Shown: positions 33,798 to 46,716, counted from the stretch's first letter. The stretch is DNA of 64,000 nucleotides from Stagonosporopsis chrysanthemi (GCA_022560025.1 JAFISE010000072.1:1-64000); one strand, 5' to 3'. Notes: generated by a model from the letters alone, not told the origin. Program-made: numbers and translations.

Positions 33798-35871
33798 CTA
33801 GAACGACCCTATCTGGCCTTTCGCATACATGGTTTGCCTCCGCTTAACCCTCTTTTTCTGCTCATGCGTCATACCCAGCACATTCGCGCCATTCCTCCCG
33901 CCGCTGAATCTGACCTTTGCCCGCTTCAGCTTGAATTTGCCCGCCCACCTCCTCATCTTCCTAACAATGCTCTGGCTCATAAGCACTATAACCGTAACAA
34001 CCATAACGGGCACGGCGATGATCCAGAAGTACGAGTCGGAGTGGTCTTGCACCCCGCTAAAGTGCTCGAAGTTCTGCCCAAAGTAACCTACCAAGAAGGT
34101 CAAGGGCAGAAAGAAGATGGTCACGGTGGTGAGCACCTTCATCGATTCATTTTGGAACGCGCCCATCATGTTGAAGATCAGGTCGATCAGATTGTCGGCT
34201 GCGCGCCGCATCTGGTCCAACGACGCGGTGATCATGATGCAGTGGTCTTCAACATCACCGAGGTATGTGTGCGCTAGGGGCGAGATGGAGATGGAGGACA
34301 TTGTCTTGCGAGTAGCGAGGTTGGAGTTTTGGTGCTGGATCCAGTTCTGCTGCATGGGATCCGATTTGTGGTCGCGCAGAGCGTTGATGAGGGAGATGAT
34401 GGGCTGAATCGTGTTACGCAGGATAGAGAGCTCTGATGTGAGAAGGTAGAGTGACTGGGAGTGGTGGATCTCAGGGTCTTCAAGAACGTCGAGTTCAAGC
34501 TCGCCCATGGCATCTTCATAAGCGGCCACAACGGGGATGGCCAGATCGATGATCGCGTCAATGATGGCTTGCACAATCATGGAGCTGTCGGCACTGCGGC
34601 GCAGAATGGTATCCTCGGTATTTAGTCGCTTGAGTATGAAGGATTCGATGATGTTGGCTGAGTGCTCGAAGAAGGATATCACGCTGTTGTCCGAGCAGAG
34701 AAAGATGCCGACTTGCTCCACGCTGACAGTGAGGTGCTTGTCCGTAAGCGCGGAGTTCTGCTCGAGGTATAGAATGCGCTCCACGTTTGGTCCGCCACGA
34801 TAGCGCTGAAGGGTGCGGATTCCACCATTGTCTGCCTTGGAGCTCGACAGACGAGAGATGCTCGCGCCGTCCACCGCGTCGTATTTCTCGAGACCTTCAG
34901 GGGTATGCTCCAGGTCCTTTGGCTGCTTTGGACCATCTTCCAGGCCCAAAGCATGCTTGACCTTTCTCATCCATGATCTCTTGTTTTTCTTGTGCGCTTG
35001 TTGTGCAGCTCGCGAGCGTGACCGTGATCGTGCATGCCTGGGCAAGTCGTCTTCAGAATCCGAGTCGCTGTCTGAATCGTCGCTGGGATTTCGCACGAGC
35101 TTGGAAAGTGTCAATAGCACTGACGCATGTCAGCAGTATTCCCAATGTCTTCTGAGAAGGCGCTGTTTGTGTTGAGGGTCAAGGCTCCCGGAAAGCGGCA
35201 GTCTCGCGCAAAGGGCAGTCCCACTTACTGAAAGCTTGATCCGAGTACCAGTCGACCTTTGTCCGCTGCTCTCGACCTGTCATCAAATCCTCAATGGCAA
35301 GGCGATGCAGTTGCTTGTGCGTTGTCAGCTCACTGATCACGTCAAAGTCGAGCCCGTTGACGTTGACCCAGCGACACTCAACCCAGTCATCCTTTGGTCT
35401 TTTGACAAAGTCTGACAAAGTGTCGTTGTCCAGTTGGTACGTCTGTATTCGATCGGCAGAGAAATCCACGACGGTGATCTCACATTGCTGGCTCAGGTGT
35501 GCAAAGCGCGCGGCGGCCTCCTCGTCCTTGACGTCGACACCAGGTTCGGCACCTGGCTCCTCCCATGTCGCTCGGGTCGGCGACTGATAGTGACGAACTG
35601 TGTTTGAGCGCGTGATTCGGCGGCGCAGGGTGGTGTCGATGGAGGAGCGACTGTAGGCAGGCGAGAGAATCTCCTCGATATTCGGCTGGGCTGCAGTTGC
35701 CGTTGTCGAAGTTGCAGACCTTCCGCGACTCCTGCTTTGGGCGTGCTCGTCAAAATGAGTGTCAACATGGAGCCTGGGCGACGCCGCCACGGCCGGGCGC
35801 CGGTCCTGGGCAGACGTAGGAGAGCCCGGCGAGGCAAAGTCCTGGATCTTGGGGCCTGGTGGTGAGGCCAT
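33798..35871 (-). CDS. CorA-family magnesium/metal-ion channel
   Basis: A 654-residue protein in two exons, 35871-35229 and 35119-33798; the 109-bp intron (GTAAGT..CAG) closes the frame as [14 protein letters not shown]. The N-terminal half is Ser/Arg-rich, then comes the CorA cytoplasmic domain ([41 protein letters not shown]). The central part has an SR/acidic stretch and the long stalk helices ([14 protein letters not shown]). Two TM segments close the protein: [14 protein letters not shown] and [18 protein letters not shown]. The filter motif that follows the first TM reads Y-F-G-Q-N-F, so the canonical Gly-Met-Asn is Gly-Gln-Asn. The start at 35871 is the first ATG; the frame is open upstream only from a TTG. 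Confidence 0.9.
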
Positions 35872-37225
35872 CACGCGTACATAGATGGTGCAAGTGTCTT
35901 GCAGCCCCAAGGGTGACGTTAGGAGCCTTTTCTGCAGGCCTTCAGGGGACCGTCAGAACGGTCAGACGTCAGAGCGGGGATAAGGATAGAATCCAGGGGC
36001 CATGGATACGACAATGTTATGACGGACGAAGACGGTGTCGTATCGTTCGTGCTGCACATCAACCACCCATGGCTGTGTATGTAAACACGAACCTGAAACT
36101 TTCCAGCTGGGTGCGACCCGCGGCCGCAGTGCAGACGCGGTGCAGGCCAGCGCCAGGAACACAAAGGTAAGCATGGCCCGGGAACAGTTGGCAGTGTGCG
36201 CCGATCACGATCAGCGCGTGTGCAGCTGTTCCCTTGGGCGTTCGCTCCACAGCCGAAGTTTAGGCTTCGAGCGGTGGTGCACGTCGCCGGGCCAGCACGC
36301 TCCCACGGGCGCTGGCGAGCATGAAGCATGAGATGAGCGAAGCCATCAGGGTAGTACGACAGGGGCGCAAGCGAGTCTTGGGTCTTCTCCTTGGGGGAGC
36401 GCGCTGGGGCTGCACGCCGCCGCATTGCATTTCTCAGCAGGAACAGTCATGCTCGCCGTCGTAATATGCAGTCATGCACTCGGCCGATGCGCAGAGGCGA
36501 TGCTTGGTGCCAGCGGGCGAGAGAGCCGCTCACCTCTACAAGTGCAGTCCTGGGGGACGCCGTGTGCAGCAGCCTGCGGCAGCGCTGGACACGCACTCTT
36601 ACTCACTGGCAACGGCGGCAGACTCGACGGCCCGGCCGTGGCCAGCGCAGCGGCGTGTGCAGCTGCACCGAATGGCTGTTTCTAGTTGAAATTGAGCGTC
36701 GAGGCAGGGCTATTCCAGGCCCGCTAGCTGTGCCGAGCTCCACTCTGCGGCGGCCCTCATCGCTCTCACCCAAACCGTCTCTCTTCCCCATTCCCACCAC
36801 CGCAGCCTCATTGAACATCCTCTAGCACGATACTATTACGCCCCGTGGACACGCTCCCGCGCAGAGAGCCCCCGAGCCGCCCCGCTGCGCGCTGCCCCTG
36901 CGGCCCCTCCGCCGAGAGCCCCCCCCCCAGCTTGCCACACCACGCGCTTCTGCCGTGCCTGGGACACCCCTAACGCACAGCAACACCTTCATCTCCTGTC
37001 GACCGCCCGGCCGCCCATCACCCATCACCCGCCGCCGCAGCCGCCTCGCCCCTTTCTGCAGCGCCCCGCCGCCCACTGAAGGCGTGCTCTGCGAGTCGCC
37101 TCCGTGCCGGGTCTCTTTCACCAGGCCTGTCTGCCGCCCACTACATGCGACACTAGCGCTGCACCACCCCTCGGCTCCTCATCATCCCATCAGCCCGCCA
37201 CGGCTTACTGCAGCACCCAGCAACC
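35872..37225. promoter_or_regulatory. divergent upstream region, CorA-like / samB
   Basis: About 1.35 kb, GC-rich in its right half, between two genes that read away from each other. Several frames of 70-170 codons occur on both strands, but all are compositionally driven and match nothing. A C-rich, CCGCC-rich stretch at 36880-37200 likely forms the samB 5' UTR. Confidence 0.5.
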
Positions 37226-39085
37226 ATGCGCGAAGTCAACTTCAGCATCCCCAACGCCAACAAGGCCTCGGTCGGCATCACCACGGCCCTCTACGACCGC
37301 CGTGCCCTCGACTGCACCTCGACCCTCCCGCTCATCAACTCGCTCAACCACCTCGCCTACCTGACCACGTCGTCGGCACGCATCAGGGACATCCTCACCG
37401 TCGATGGCGGCATCGAGCGCCTGATATGCATTCTCAAGGAGGGCCGGAGCAAGGACATGATGGACATGTGGAAGTGGAACCTGGCCTTCCAATGCATCTT
37501 CAACATTGGCGTGCGCGGCTCCGAGAACGTCAGGACCCGTGTCGTCGAGGCCGACATGGTGCCGGTCATCGCTACCATCCTCGACAACTACATCAAGGTC
37601 GTCGACAAGTACAGACAGAGGGCTGAGGCCGAGTTGCACCGGTCTGCTCGGCTGGGCGGTTCTGGCCGTCACCACTCATCGCGCTCTGGCGAGATGGCGT
37701 CTGGCTCAGGCCACAGGTCAGAGCGCTCGCGACGTGCCATTCCTCCTCCTATTGAGATCCCTCAGCTGCCTCCGCACGCTGGTCTCACCCAGGCACAGAT
37801 CCCAGTTCTTGATGCTGCCATGGAGGGGAACCACATCCCTGCTTTTGCTCTGAGCTCCCCGCCAGAGCGCACCACGTTCAACCGTGGACGACCATCACAC
37901 CATCATCATCACACTCACAGGCCACATCTCGAGACGCGATCACCGTTGTTCGGCGCTGCAACTCGCAACCTGGGCCAGCCGCTTGTCACCGGAATGCCAT
38001 CCATGGATGCAGGAGCAGATGGCTTTGCGCTAAGGCCTGTGCGAGATGCTGATCGACTGCCGTCCATGCTCCCGGCTCTGGCGGGGGAGATCACTTCCCA
38101 ACCAGAGTCGCCTACCACGCCGAGCGGTCCACAGGCACGCCAAGCGAGCCCTCGGGCGGGGCTCAATCGCACACGCCGCCGACCGTCGATCCGGCACCAG
38201 CTGTCCATGTCTGGAGAGTCGGATCTCGATGCACAACAGGAAGAGCTGTCGATGGATGCTGTCGCTGCCGCAGGCCCGGCCGCTAACGAGCCCATCGTTG
38301 GCATCCAGCAAGACATGGATCTTGCCGCCATCGTAGACAACGCTGAACTTGATGCTGGCACAACCCCAGTCCCTCTTGCAGCCCCTTCTGATGCCGCGGA
38401 CGAGAACAACGAGACCTTTAACATCACACATCGGCCTGCACTTGACGGCAGCTTGATCAACCCGACCAACACTCCACCCACTGCTGCTACCATTGCAGGC
38501 TTCTCCCCTATGCAGCCCGCCATGAATGGCGCAAACGCACCGCCGCCATGGTACCCTCGCTACGCCCAGGACCGGAATGCTACAGCTGGTGTGCTTGCCG
38601 CTATGCCCCGTGATGAGGACGTCCTTATGTCCTTGCAGCTGTTGGCTTACGTCTCGAAGTACTGCAATCTAAGAAACTACTTTCAGCAGTCCCATCTCGT
38701 ACCTAAGCTGAAGATTGGGTCTGACTTGCAGCTGCTGGACGGCGAAGTGCCTGCGCCGAAGACCGAAGAGGGAGACGAAGAAGAGCTTGAGGAATATGAG
38801 CTTCCAGACGATTTCAACATCTTCCCGCTTGTTGAGCAGTTCACCGTCCGACACCACACATCGGACATGCAATACTGGGCCAGCGTTGTTATGCGCAACC
38901 TTTGCCGGAAAGACGACTCCCGAGGCGGCATTCGCCAGTGCGCATACTACCAGTGCGGCCGTTGGGAAGAGTACACACGCCAATTCGCCAAGTGCCGTCG
39001 CTGTCGGAGGACCAAGTACTGCAGCAAAGAGTGTCAGAAGAGCGCGTGGGTATTCCACCGCCACTGGTGCGTAGCTGCAGCCTAG
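37226..39085 (+). CDS. samB: MYND zinc-finger protein samB/Mub1
   Basis: A single-exon 619-residue protein. The N-terminus (MREVNFSIPNANKASVG, then SSARIRDILTVDGGIERL and MDMWKWNLAFQCIFNIGVRG) matches the conserved armadillo-like region of samB/Mub1. A long low-complexity middle follows, with a His run (HHHHHTHRPH) and acidic patches. The MYND finger is at the C-terminus, about residues 571-615: C-x4-C, CRRC, YCSKEC and a final H-x3-C, so all zinc ligands are present. Yeast Mub1 pairs with the E3 ligase Ubr2 to ubiquitinate the proteasome regulator Rpn4. Aspergillus samB affects growth polarity and development. Confidence 0.94.
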   Translation: MREVNFSIPNANKASVGITTALYDRRALDCTSTLPLINSLNHLAYLTTSSARIRDILTVDGGIERLICILKEGRSKDMMDMWKWNLAFQCIFNIGVRGSENVRTRVVEADMVPVIATILDNYIKVVDKYRQRAEAELHRSARLGGSGRHHSSRSGEMASGSGHRSERSRRAIPPPIEIPQLPPHAGLTQAQIPVLDAAMEGNHIPAFALSSPPERTTFNRGRPSHHHHHTHRPHLETRSPLFGAATRNLGQPLVTGMPSMDAGADGFALRPVRDADRLPSMLPALAGEITSQPESPTTPSGPQARQASPRAGLNRTRRRPSIRHQLSMSGESDLDAQQEELSMDAVAAAGPAANEPIVGIQQDMDLAAIVDNAELDAGTTPVPLAAPSDAADENNETFNITHRPALDGSLINPTNTPPTAATIAGFSPMQPAMNGANAPPPWYPRYAQDRNATAGVLAAMPRDEDVLMSLQLLAYVSKYCNLRNYFQQSHLVPKLKIGSDLQLLDGEVPAPKTEEGDEEELEEYELPDDFNIFPLVEQFTVRHHTSDMQYWASVVMRNLCRKDDSRGGIRQCAYYQCGRWEEYTRQFAKCRRCRRTKYCSKECQKSAWVFHRHWCVAAA

Positions 39086-40050
39086 ACGGGCGACGGTACT
39101 ATTTTTTAATCATCTGTTTCCGCAAAACATACCGTCACATCGTCATAGGACGTTTATCTATGGCCGCATACTGCATGGCGCTTGTCTCTTTCACCATAAT
39201 CTTTGAGGGTTTCATACTTTAATGAGCGTCACGACATTGGGATACCACAACAGACTGCTTCTCTTTATTGAAGGACAGGTATGGGAGTAAGCAAGCATAT
39301 CTGCAAAGAGGAGGATGACACGATGCATTGAGTCGCAGGACTCTCACTATACCATATTGATTTTGCGCGCATTCTTATTGGGCGTTGGAGTAGCCTGTAG
39401 CTGGTTCAGCGCAATCAAATCGGATTCGAACTTTTGCTAGAACAACCACTCTGCTTGCGCTGATTTTTCCTAACCTTCTACCTCCTTCGTTCGTGGTCCC
39501 TTTAGCCAGCATAGCGTAGCATAGCATAATAGAAAGACCATTCCAATCAAACAAAGACATACAGGCGATGACCGTCCACGTGGAAATTCTTGGTCTGCCA
39601 CATTAGTGGCCCTCGACGGACCCTTGGATCTCACCTCGTCTAGACGCACGTCTGTGGAGTATTTCGCTGGGTCCGGGGCAGTGTATGGGGTGACAGCGGC
39701 ACGTCTCCGGCATCGATGGTTACGTCAGTTTTGGCAGCCACGATGCAGGGTTCGGTTGAGCATGTAATCGAGGCTGTCCACATTCAGCCGCCGAGCCGTT
39801 TGCGCAGCAGCTCCGCCCGCGGGCGCCTGTTCGTAATAGGGATCTATCGCAGTCTGACCTCCAGCACTCAGCACATCCCAAATGAGCAAATCTCCAGTGC
39901 GGAGAGCCTCTCCGCCGCCGCGTAATCGCTAAGAGGACAAGCCGCTAGGACGTCCAGAAGCAGCCAGGACTCCTCGACTCGACCCGCCGCGCAGGTTGGA
40001 TAGGCGCTTCACGACATTCGCTTTGCCTACGCGTGGCATGCTGGACGGTC
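39086..40050. other. intergenic, samB 3' region and flippase promoter
   Basis: About 965 bp between two rightward genes. It contains the tRNA-like hairpin at 39406-39463 described separately. The frame upstream of the flippase is open from a GTG at 40033, but the first ATG is at 40051. Nothing else recognised. Confidence 0.5.
39406..39463 (-). other. hairpin with tRNA-like A- and B-box sequences
   Basis: A 9-bp perfect inverted repeat (TCAGCGCAA at 39406-39414, TTGCGCTGA at 39455-39463) encloses 40 nt. Read on the minus strand, the loop holds an A-box-like GCAGAGTGGTT and a B-box-like AGTTCGAATCC, but there is no room for an anticodon arm and the T-stem does not pair. It could be a degenerate tRNA or tRNA-derived relic. 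A T5 run follows on the plus strand (39464-39468). Confidence 0.35.
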
Positions 40051-43000
40051 ATGTCAAGCGCTGGAGACTCGAGCGGTGACGCACGTAGGAGACGCTCCAC
40101 GTCCTACGACGATGATGATGACTTGACAACAACTGCACCGGAGACGCCCGGCTCACCGTATGCGATCCAAGACTCACGGGAAACCGCGGGCGACAGCGGA
40201 CCTGCTTCGCGAACCTCAGCTATCGAGAACACTTCTCGACCGACGGCAACGCGCCTATCGTCCGACGTCTCACAGCGAGTCCGCTTCTCTACCGACCTCG
40301 AACGCCATGTGCCTGTGCAAAGATCGGGTTTGGCACGCAGCAGGGCATCGATAGACGATGGTACCCGTATTGGGAAGAGCTCGGTCGGAAAAGGACGGCC
40401 TGGCACTCCTGACTTGACCATCGACACGCGTGAGGTGGCTCACATGGATGCGGAGGATGCCGAGCCTGGAAGTATCTCTACTTCATCGCAGACGGCACCG
40501 CTGCCGCCCCGCCCTTCAGAGAAGAGCTCCACGCTATCACCCAAGGCTCGCAATCGAGGACTCTCCATGCGCAGTGCTTTGTTCCGAAGGAATTATGCCG
40601 ATCAAGCGCCGCCACCTGCAGCAAGCATCGAGTTGAATGACAACGTTGGCAGCTCGCACGGCAGCGAAGGACAGGAGAGGGCATATGGTAATAAGAACGC
40701 GTTGAAGAGTGGGGACACGGTTGTAGCTGTCACTCCCTCACAGGCGGAGTATGCCTTGGAAGCATCAAACTTGGCAAAGGCAAAGTTGGGCAACGGTCCA
40801 ATTGCATTGCCGCATTACAATAGTTGGAACAAGAGCCAGGCTTCCAAAAGATCAGCGTACACCAAGCGAGCCCTTGAGTTTATCGTGCATGCACGCAAAT
40901 TTATACTGCGACAGCATGATATACCGCCGAGCAAAGATGGGCGGCACATATCCCTGGATCCTACTCGAAGAGAGCCATTGATCGATGAGCGGACAACCCA
41001 ACCATATATCCAGAATTGGATACGATCGACACGATACTCGGCCTGGAATTTTGTACCGCGTCAGCTCGTTGCCCAATTCTCTAAGCTAGCTAACTTCTAC
41101 TTTCTTGTGATTTCTATTCTTCAGATGATACCCGATCTCAGCACTACTGGAAAGTACACCACCATTGTACCGTTATTGTTTTTTGTTTTCCTTTCCATTG
41201 CAAAAGAAGGCTACGATGACTTGAGAAGATACCGACTCGATAAGGCAGAGAACAATCGAGAAGCGAGAGTTCTGCGCGCCAACTCGGCCCCTACACCACC
41301 ACTCAAGAGTGGATCGACAGATGATGGGAGTGTATCCTCCCCTGAACCGGAAAAGTTGGTCTGGGACACCATCAAGTGGCAGGATATCCAGGTTGGAGAT
41401 ATTATCAAACTGGATCGTGATGATGCTGCTCCAGCAGACCTCGCTCTACTGCACTCCAGTGGAGAGAACAGTGTCGCTTTCGTGGAGACAATGGCTCTGG
41501 ACGGCGAGACGAACTTAAAGAGCAAGCAAACGACAGCGTCGATGTCGAAGATAATCAAGAACCAAGATGATGTGCTTCGGACTGAAGCTGAGTTCGTCAT
41601 CGAGGACCCGAATCGCGATCTGTACAGCTTTGAGGGCCGTGTCAACGTAGGTGGCAAGCAAGCGCCATTGACATTGAACGAGATCATCTTTCGGGGTAGC
41701 ATCCTCCGAAATACACCAGATGCTGTTGGAATAGTCATCTACTCTGGCGAAGAATGTCGAATCCGCATGAATGCCAACAAGAATCCCCGCATCAAAGCGC
41801 CTGCGCTCCAAGGCTTTGTCAACCGCATAGTCATCATCATCGTCATTTTTGTTATCCTTCTCTCAGTTTTCAACGCAGTTGCTTATAAGATATGGCAGCG
41901 CAAGGAAGACGAGCTTTGGTACCTATCCGGATCTTCTGTGGCATTCTTCCCAAGTTTTACCTCCTTTATTATCATGTTCAACACCATGATCCCACTATCG
42001 CTATACGTCAGTCTGGAGATAGTGAAGCTCGCACAGATGTTCTTCCTGCACACGGACATCGACATGTACGATCCTATCTCAGACACGCCTTGCGAACCAC
42101 GGACCTCAACCATCAACGAAGAGCTTGGACAGATTAGCTACATTTTCTCTGACAAGACAGGCACTCTTACTGACAACTCGATGAAGTTTCGCAAGCTGAG
42201 CGTAGCTGGGGTTGCCTGGCTTCATGACGCTGATCTGCCCGAGTCAAACAAGAAGAAGCTCAAGAATAGGCCACGTAAAAAAGGCAAAGAGCCGGCAAAA
42301 AACAGAAAAAGTGTACGATCGGCAAAAGATACTTTCTCCGAGGAGTACGGCTTGGCTACAGTTGACTTTGGCGAACAAACAGACGTCGAAGAGACCACAG
42401 GTTCGAAGTGGCAATCGACGACGAATCCTCAAAAGAAATCTCGTGAACTCCTGACCGGCGACATGCTTCGCTATATCCAGCAGAAGCCTCACACACCTTT
42501 CTCGAGAAAGGCGCGCATGTTCCTTCTCTCGCTGGCGCTTTGTCATACATGTCTGCCAGAGATCCAGGAGGATGGCAAGACGCATTTTATGGCTTCCTCT
42601 CCTGATGAGCTCGCGCTTGTGCAAGCTGCTCAAGATATGGGTTTCCTACTCATCAACCGCGATGTACACACGATCACTCTAAAGATCTTACCTACTGGGT
42701 CAGAGGGTGAGCCATTGCTTGAGACGTACGAGATCCTCGATGTCATTGAATTCTCTAGCAAACGAAAGAGAATGTCGATCGTGCTCCGCTTTCCAGACGG
42801 ACGTGTGTGTATCATCTGTAAGGGTGCTGACTCGATCATCATGCAACGGCTCAAGCTGGCTACCCTCGCAAACAAGAAGATGATCGAGATTGAGCGTCTT
42901 GCGAATAAGAGGAAGAGCATGGAAGCTCAGTCAGCCATAGCTCGTATGAGCGAACAAATGGAGAGGAAGAGCAGCATTGGTGCCCGCAGGAGTATGTCTG

Positions 43001-45139
43001 TCGCCCAGGCTGCCCGCGCGAGTATTAGCATGGGCAGGCACTCGATCGCTCGAAGTAGTATTGGCGGTCGGCCTTCAATGTCGGCAAGAGACGAGGTGGA
43101 TCTGTGGCTGCGAGAGCGCGAGAACGATTTCGGACGTCGCCCGATAGAGAGCACTGTATCGCCCGCACGAACACCTCGCCCATCAGACCTTAGGCGACTC
43201 TCCTCCGTAGCGTCTTCTGCGAGAAGTTCGATGCAGTTGGAGGACATGGAAGCCATGGTTGATGAGAACGTGGCAGGTGACGAATCTGCTGTCATCGAGC
43301 GGTGTCTCCAACACATCAACGAATTTGCCACTGAAGGTCTTCGAACACTTCTTTATGGTTACCGTTACTTAACAGAAGACGAGTATCAGACGTGGAAGAA
43401 AGGATACCTTGAGGCTACCACCAGCCTTGTGGATCGGACGCGTCTGATAGAAGAAGCCGGTGACATGATAGAACAAAACCTCGATCTCTGTGCCGCGACC
43501 GCCATTGAAGACAAGCTCCAACAGGGCGTCCCGGAGGCGATCGACAAGCTACGCCGGGCCAAGATCAAGATGTGGATGCTGACAGGTGACAAGCGTGAAA
43601 CGGCTATCAACATTGGCTATTCCTGCCGCTTGATCAAAGAATATTCCAACCTTACCATCCTGGACCATGAAGCCGGCCAAGTCGAGGAGATGGCCGCTGC
43701 CGCTGTTGTTGCCATAACACAAGGCACGGTGGCGCACTCCGTGGTCGTAGTCGATGGGCAGACGCTCTCGGGTATCACTGAAGACGACACGCTTCAGATG
43801 CTTTTCTATGAGCTAGCTGTGCTCGCTGACTCGGTCATATGCTGCCGTGCCTCGCCCTCTCAGAAAGCCCTCCTCGTCCGTAATATTCGAAAGCGCGTGA
43901 AAAAGAGTATTACACTCGCGATCGGCGATGGCGCGAACGATATCGCTATGATCCAAGAAGCACATGTTGGTATCGGCATCACTGGAAAGGAGGGACTCCA
44001 GGCGGCACGCACCTCTGACTACTCGATTGCACAGTTCAGATTCTTGACCAAGCTTCTCCTCGTTCACGGCAGATGGAACTACATCCGTACCTGCAAATAT
44101 ACCGTCGGTACTTTCTGGAAGGAAATGCTTTTCTACCTCACGCAAGCCCTCTATCAACGCTCTGTCGGTTACACCGGGACATCGTTGTACGAGTCGTGGT
44201 CACTCAGTATGTTCAACACGTTGTTCACGTCACTCCCTGTGATCTTTATGGGGGTGTTCGAGAAAGATTTGTCTGCTTCTACCCTTCTCGCTGTCCCGGA
44301 GTTGTACACAAAGGGCCAGCGCAACGGCGGTTTCAACTTCAAGGTCTACCTAGGCTGGATGTTCATGGCGTCAGCTGAAGCCATGGTCGTGTACTTCTGT
44401 ATGCTTTCGCTTTTCGGCGAAGCCCTCTTCACAGAGGACAACAGTATATTCTCACTTGGCAGCATAACTTACACGGCCGTGGTCTGGGCTATTAGCCTGA
44501 AGATGCAGTACGTATCCACTCCTTCTTACCCCACCAAGTCAGTCACTAAGAAGCTACAGATTCCTCGAAACACACTCCAAAACAATAACAAACGGCATCG
44601 CCATGTTCTGCTCAGTCGGGGGCTGGTTTCTCTGGAACGTCATCCTCTCATGCACCTATGACGAAGAATCAAAAATTTACTACGTACGCGACACCTTCCT
44701 GCGCGGCTTCGGCGCAAGCCTGACATGGTGGCTTTGTCTGATCATCATACTGCTCGCCTTTATCATCTTTGAGCTCGGTACCAAGGCAGTGATGTCTGCC
44801 TACTTCCCCACAGACGAGGATCACTTCCAGGTCCTTGAGAAGGATCCGGATGTCAAGCGCAGGCTGGAGGAAGCGGCGGCGGACGAACTGCAGCAGGGCT
44901 GGGATAGGAAGACGAACAAGTATCGAGACGAAGAGGAGAGGATGCGGGAGGTTGTGGACAATATACACCGGAAGGAGGAGGAACGGAGGGAAAATGAGGT
45001 AAAGGAGTTGTTGAAGAGTAGAGTCGAGGTGTTGGAGACAGATGGCAGTCCGGAAAGGAGTGGTGAGGCAGCGGGTGGTGCACCCGTGGATATGGATAGC
45101 ACGTTGAGTAAAGGGTATGGGAGAGTGAGAAGGGATTGA
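40051..45139 (+). CDS. DNF1: P4-type phospholipid flippase (Dnf1/Dnf2-like)
   Basis: A 1678-residue P-type ATPase in two exons, 40051-44507 and 44560-45139; the 52-bp intron (GTACGT..ACAG) closes the frame as LKMQFLETHSKT. The start is the first ATG, giving MSSAGDSSG. Motifs: NWIRSTRYSAWNFVPRQL before TM1, actuator loop DGETNLK (Asp ~484), phosphorylation site SDKTGTLTDN (Asp ~701), FSSKRKRMSIVLRF, KGADSI, LTGDKRETAINIGYSC, AIGDGANDIAMIQEA, and the C-terminal TM block (FWKEMLFYLTQALYQ, FNTLFTSLPVIFMGVFE). An unusually long Ser/Arg/Met-rich insert lies in the nucleotide-binding domain (~43000-43250). Flippases move phosphatidylserine, PE or PC to the cytosolic leaflet at the plasma membrane and late Golgi, usually with a Cdc50/Lem3 partner. 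The Dnf1/2 class is inferred. Confidence 0.94.
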
Positions 45140-46716
45140 TGTGCTTTTCGCATTGCTGTTTTGCATTTGCATATGTCATCTGCATCCGCTTTGTTGTCTA
45201 TTGCATTTATGGCCTCCCGATACCATGTACATACATTCCTTACCCTGCAGCGTACATAGTGCTCATTTGCAGTTTACAATGTCATTATTGATTCCCTACA
45301 AATGTCTGCTTTTCTAGTTGCGCACTTCACGGCTGGCACTTATTCGATATGCTGCGTCAGCAGTCTGCAGTCCTGACCTCGAGTAGGCAGGAGGTTGAAG
45401 AGCGATGCTGGTGCGAATGCCCTGCGTATGAAGGGACGTTTTCTATAGCCTGACGTCCAGTTCTAGGGGTCAGCAGCAAAGGAGAAACATAGAGTAGAGT
45501 CCAGGATACCGTTTTGTACAGAAACACACTGACGAGCACGCAGATCATCAGACGCCGGGGAGGTGATCGGGCGATTACGCGTGGAACTCACTCAATTCCA
45601 CGGCCCTAATTCACGGTCCAGTCCACCGCACGTACGCAGCAGCACATGGTCGACTGATGGCTCGTGAGAAAAGCAGTCACCGTGCTCGACTCTCCACTCT
45701 GTGCACGAGCTTACCTCTACGTCACTCGACGACACGCAAAGCCCGTCGTTTGTGCTGCTCAGCACATGCACCATTCCCCCCTGGTCACGTACACTGCAGT
45801 CTCTCGCACAAACGAAAACGCAATGTCATCGTCCTAACTTTACTCCCCCGTCCATGCCCAGCACTACATACTTCGGCCCCGAACACCCGCCTCACTCGTA
45901 CTTGTATTGTGCCCGCCCACTGAAACACGCGTCCTCTTCTTCCCCGCATGCCTAGCTTCGGTGATTCCATCATCGTGATGTCACACGTGCTCCCATGGAC
46001 GCAAATCGCGATGGGAGTGTGACAGGTGGAGTAGAGTTCGGACGCGCTGTCAGTGTTTCAGCGCGGGCCGCATCGATGAGAGATGTTTGCGATTGGGTTT
46101 GTGGTGACATTGGCATCGGGAGCACATGGAGGGATCGATAGACGAGGGATCGGGAGATGTGGTGGTAAGCGAAGGGGGTGCGGGCAAGGATGTGTGATGG
46201 TCGAGTAGACCGGATGTTGGTGGGAAGTTTGAATGCCTTTAGGTTCGCGGAAGTGGCAAACGGAAGTGGCAAAAGGAAGTGCGCAAACAAGGTTGATTTG
46301 AAGAGGATTGATGTGTCCCCGTATATGGGGACAAAAAGTGATAGATTTGTGCAAAAGCATAATGGGTATTGCCCGATAGTATCCCCGTGCTGATATCCTG
46401 AAAAGGTATTGGTAGTGCCGACAGCTGATTAACGCCAGCGCGCCAGTCGCCCAGGAATGCAAGTCTATATCGCTAGAAAAACAAAGCAAGAAAATAAAAG
46501 TCATTAAGCAAAGCTCCATCATCCGCGGCACTGCGTGCTGAGATGGCAAAAAGCAGTGGTGAAATCTCATGTCGTGCAGGCATAAACAGCACATGTCGCA
46601 CCAAGTCTCGAAGCTCATTTGGCACCAGCGCGGCGGAGCCGAGCGTCGTGCATCTGCGGACCGCCCATAGGGCGATAGGCGAAGGATTGAGCGTGCAGTT
46701 CGTATTATATGAGTAT
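45140..46716. other. convergent intergenic region, no gene seen
   Basis: About 1.58 kb between the ends of the flippase and the phosducin-like gene. Frames on both strands (up to ~297 codons on the minus strand overlapping the phosducin exons) are shadows or compositional. No tRNA, repeat or known motif was found. Confidence 0.5.

Noticed and set aside
36391..37121. Several GC-rich frames upstream of samB
   Set aside because: They occur on both strands at once, are rich in Arg/Ala/Pro and lack any domain.
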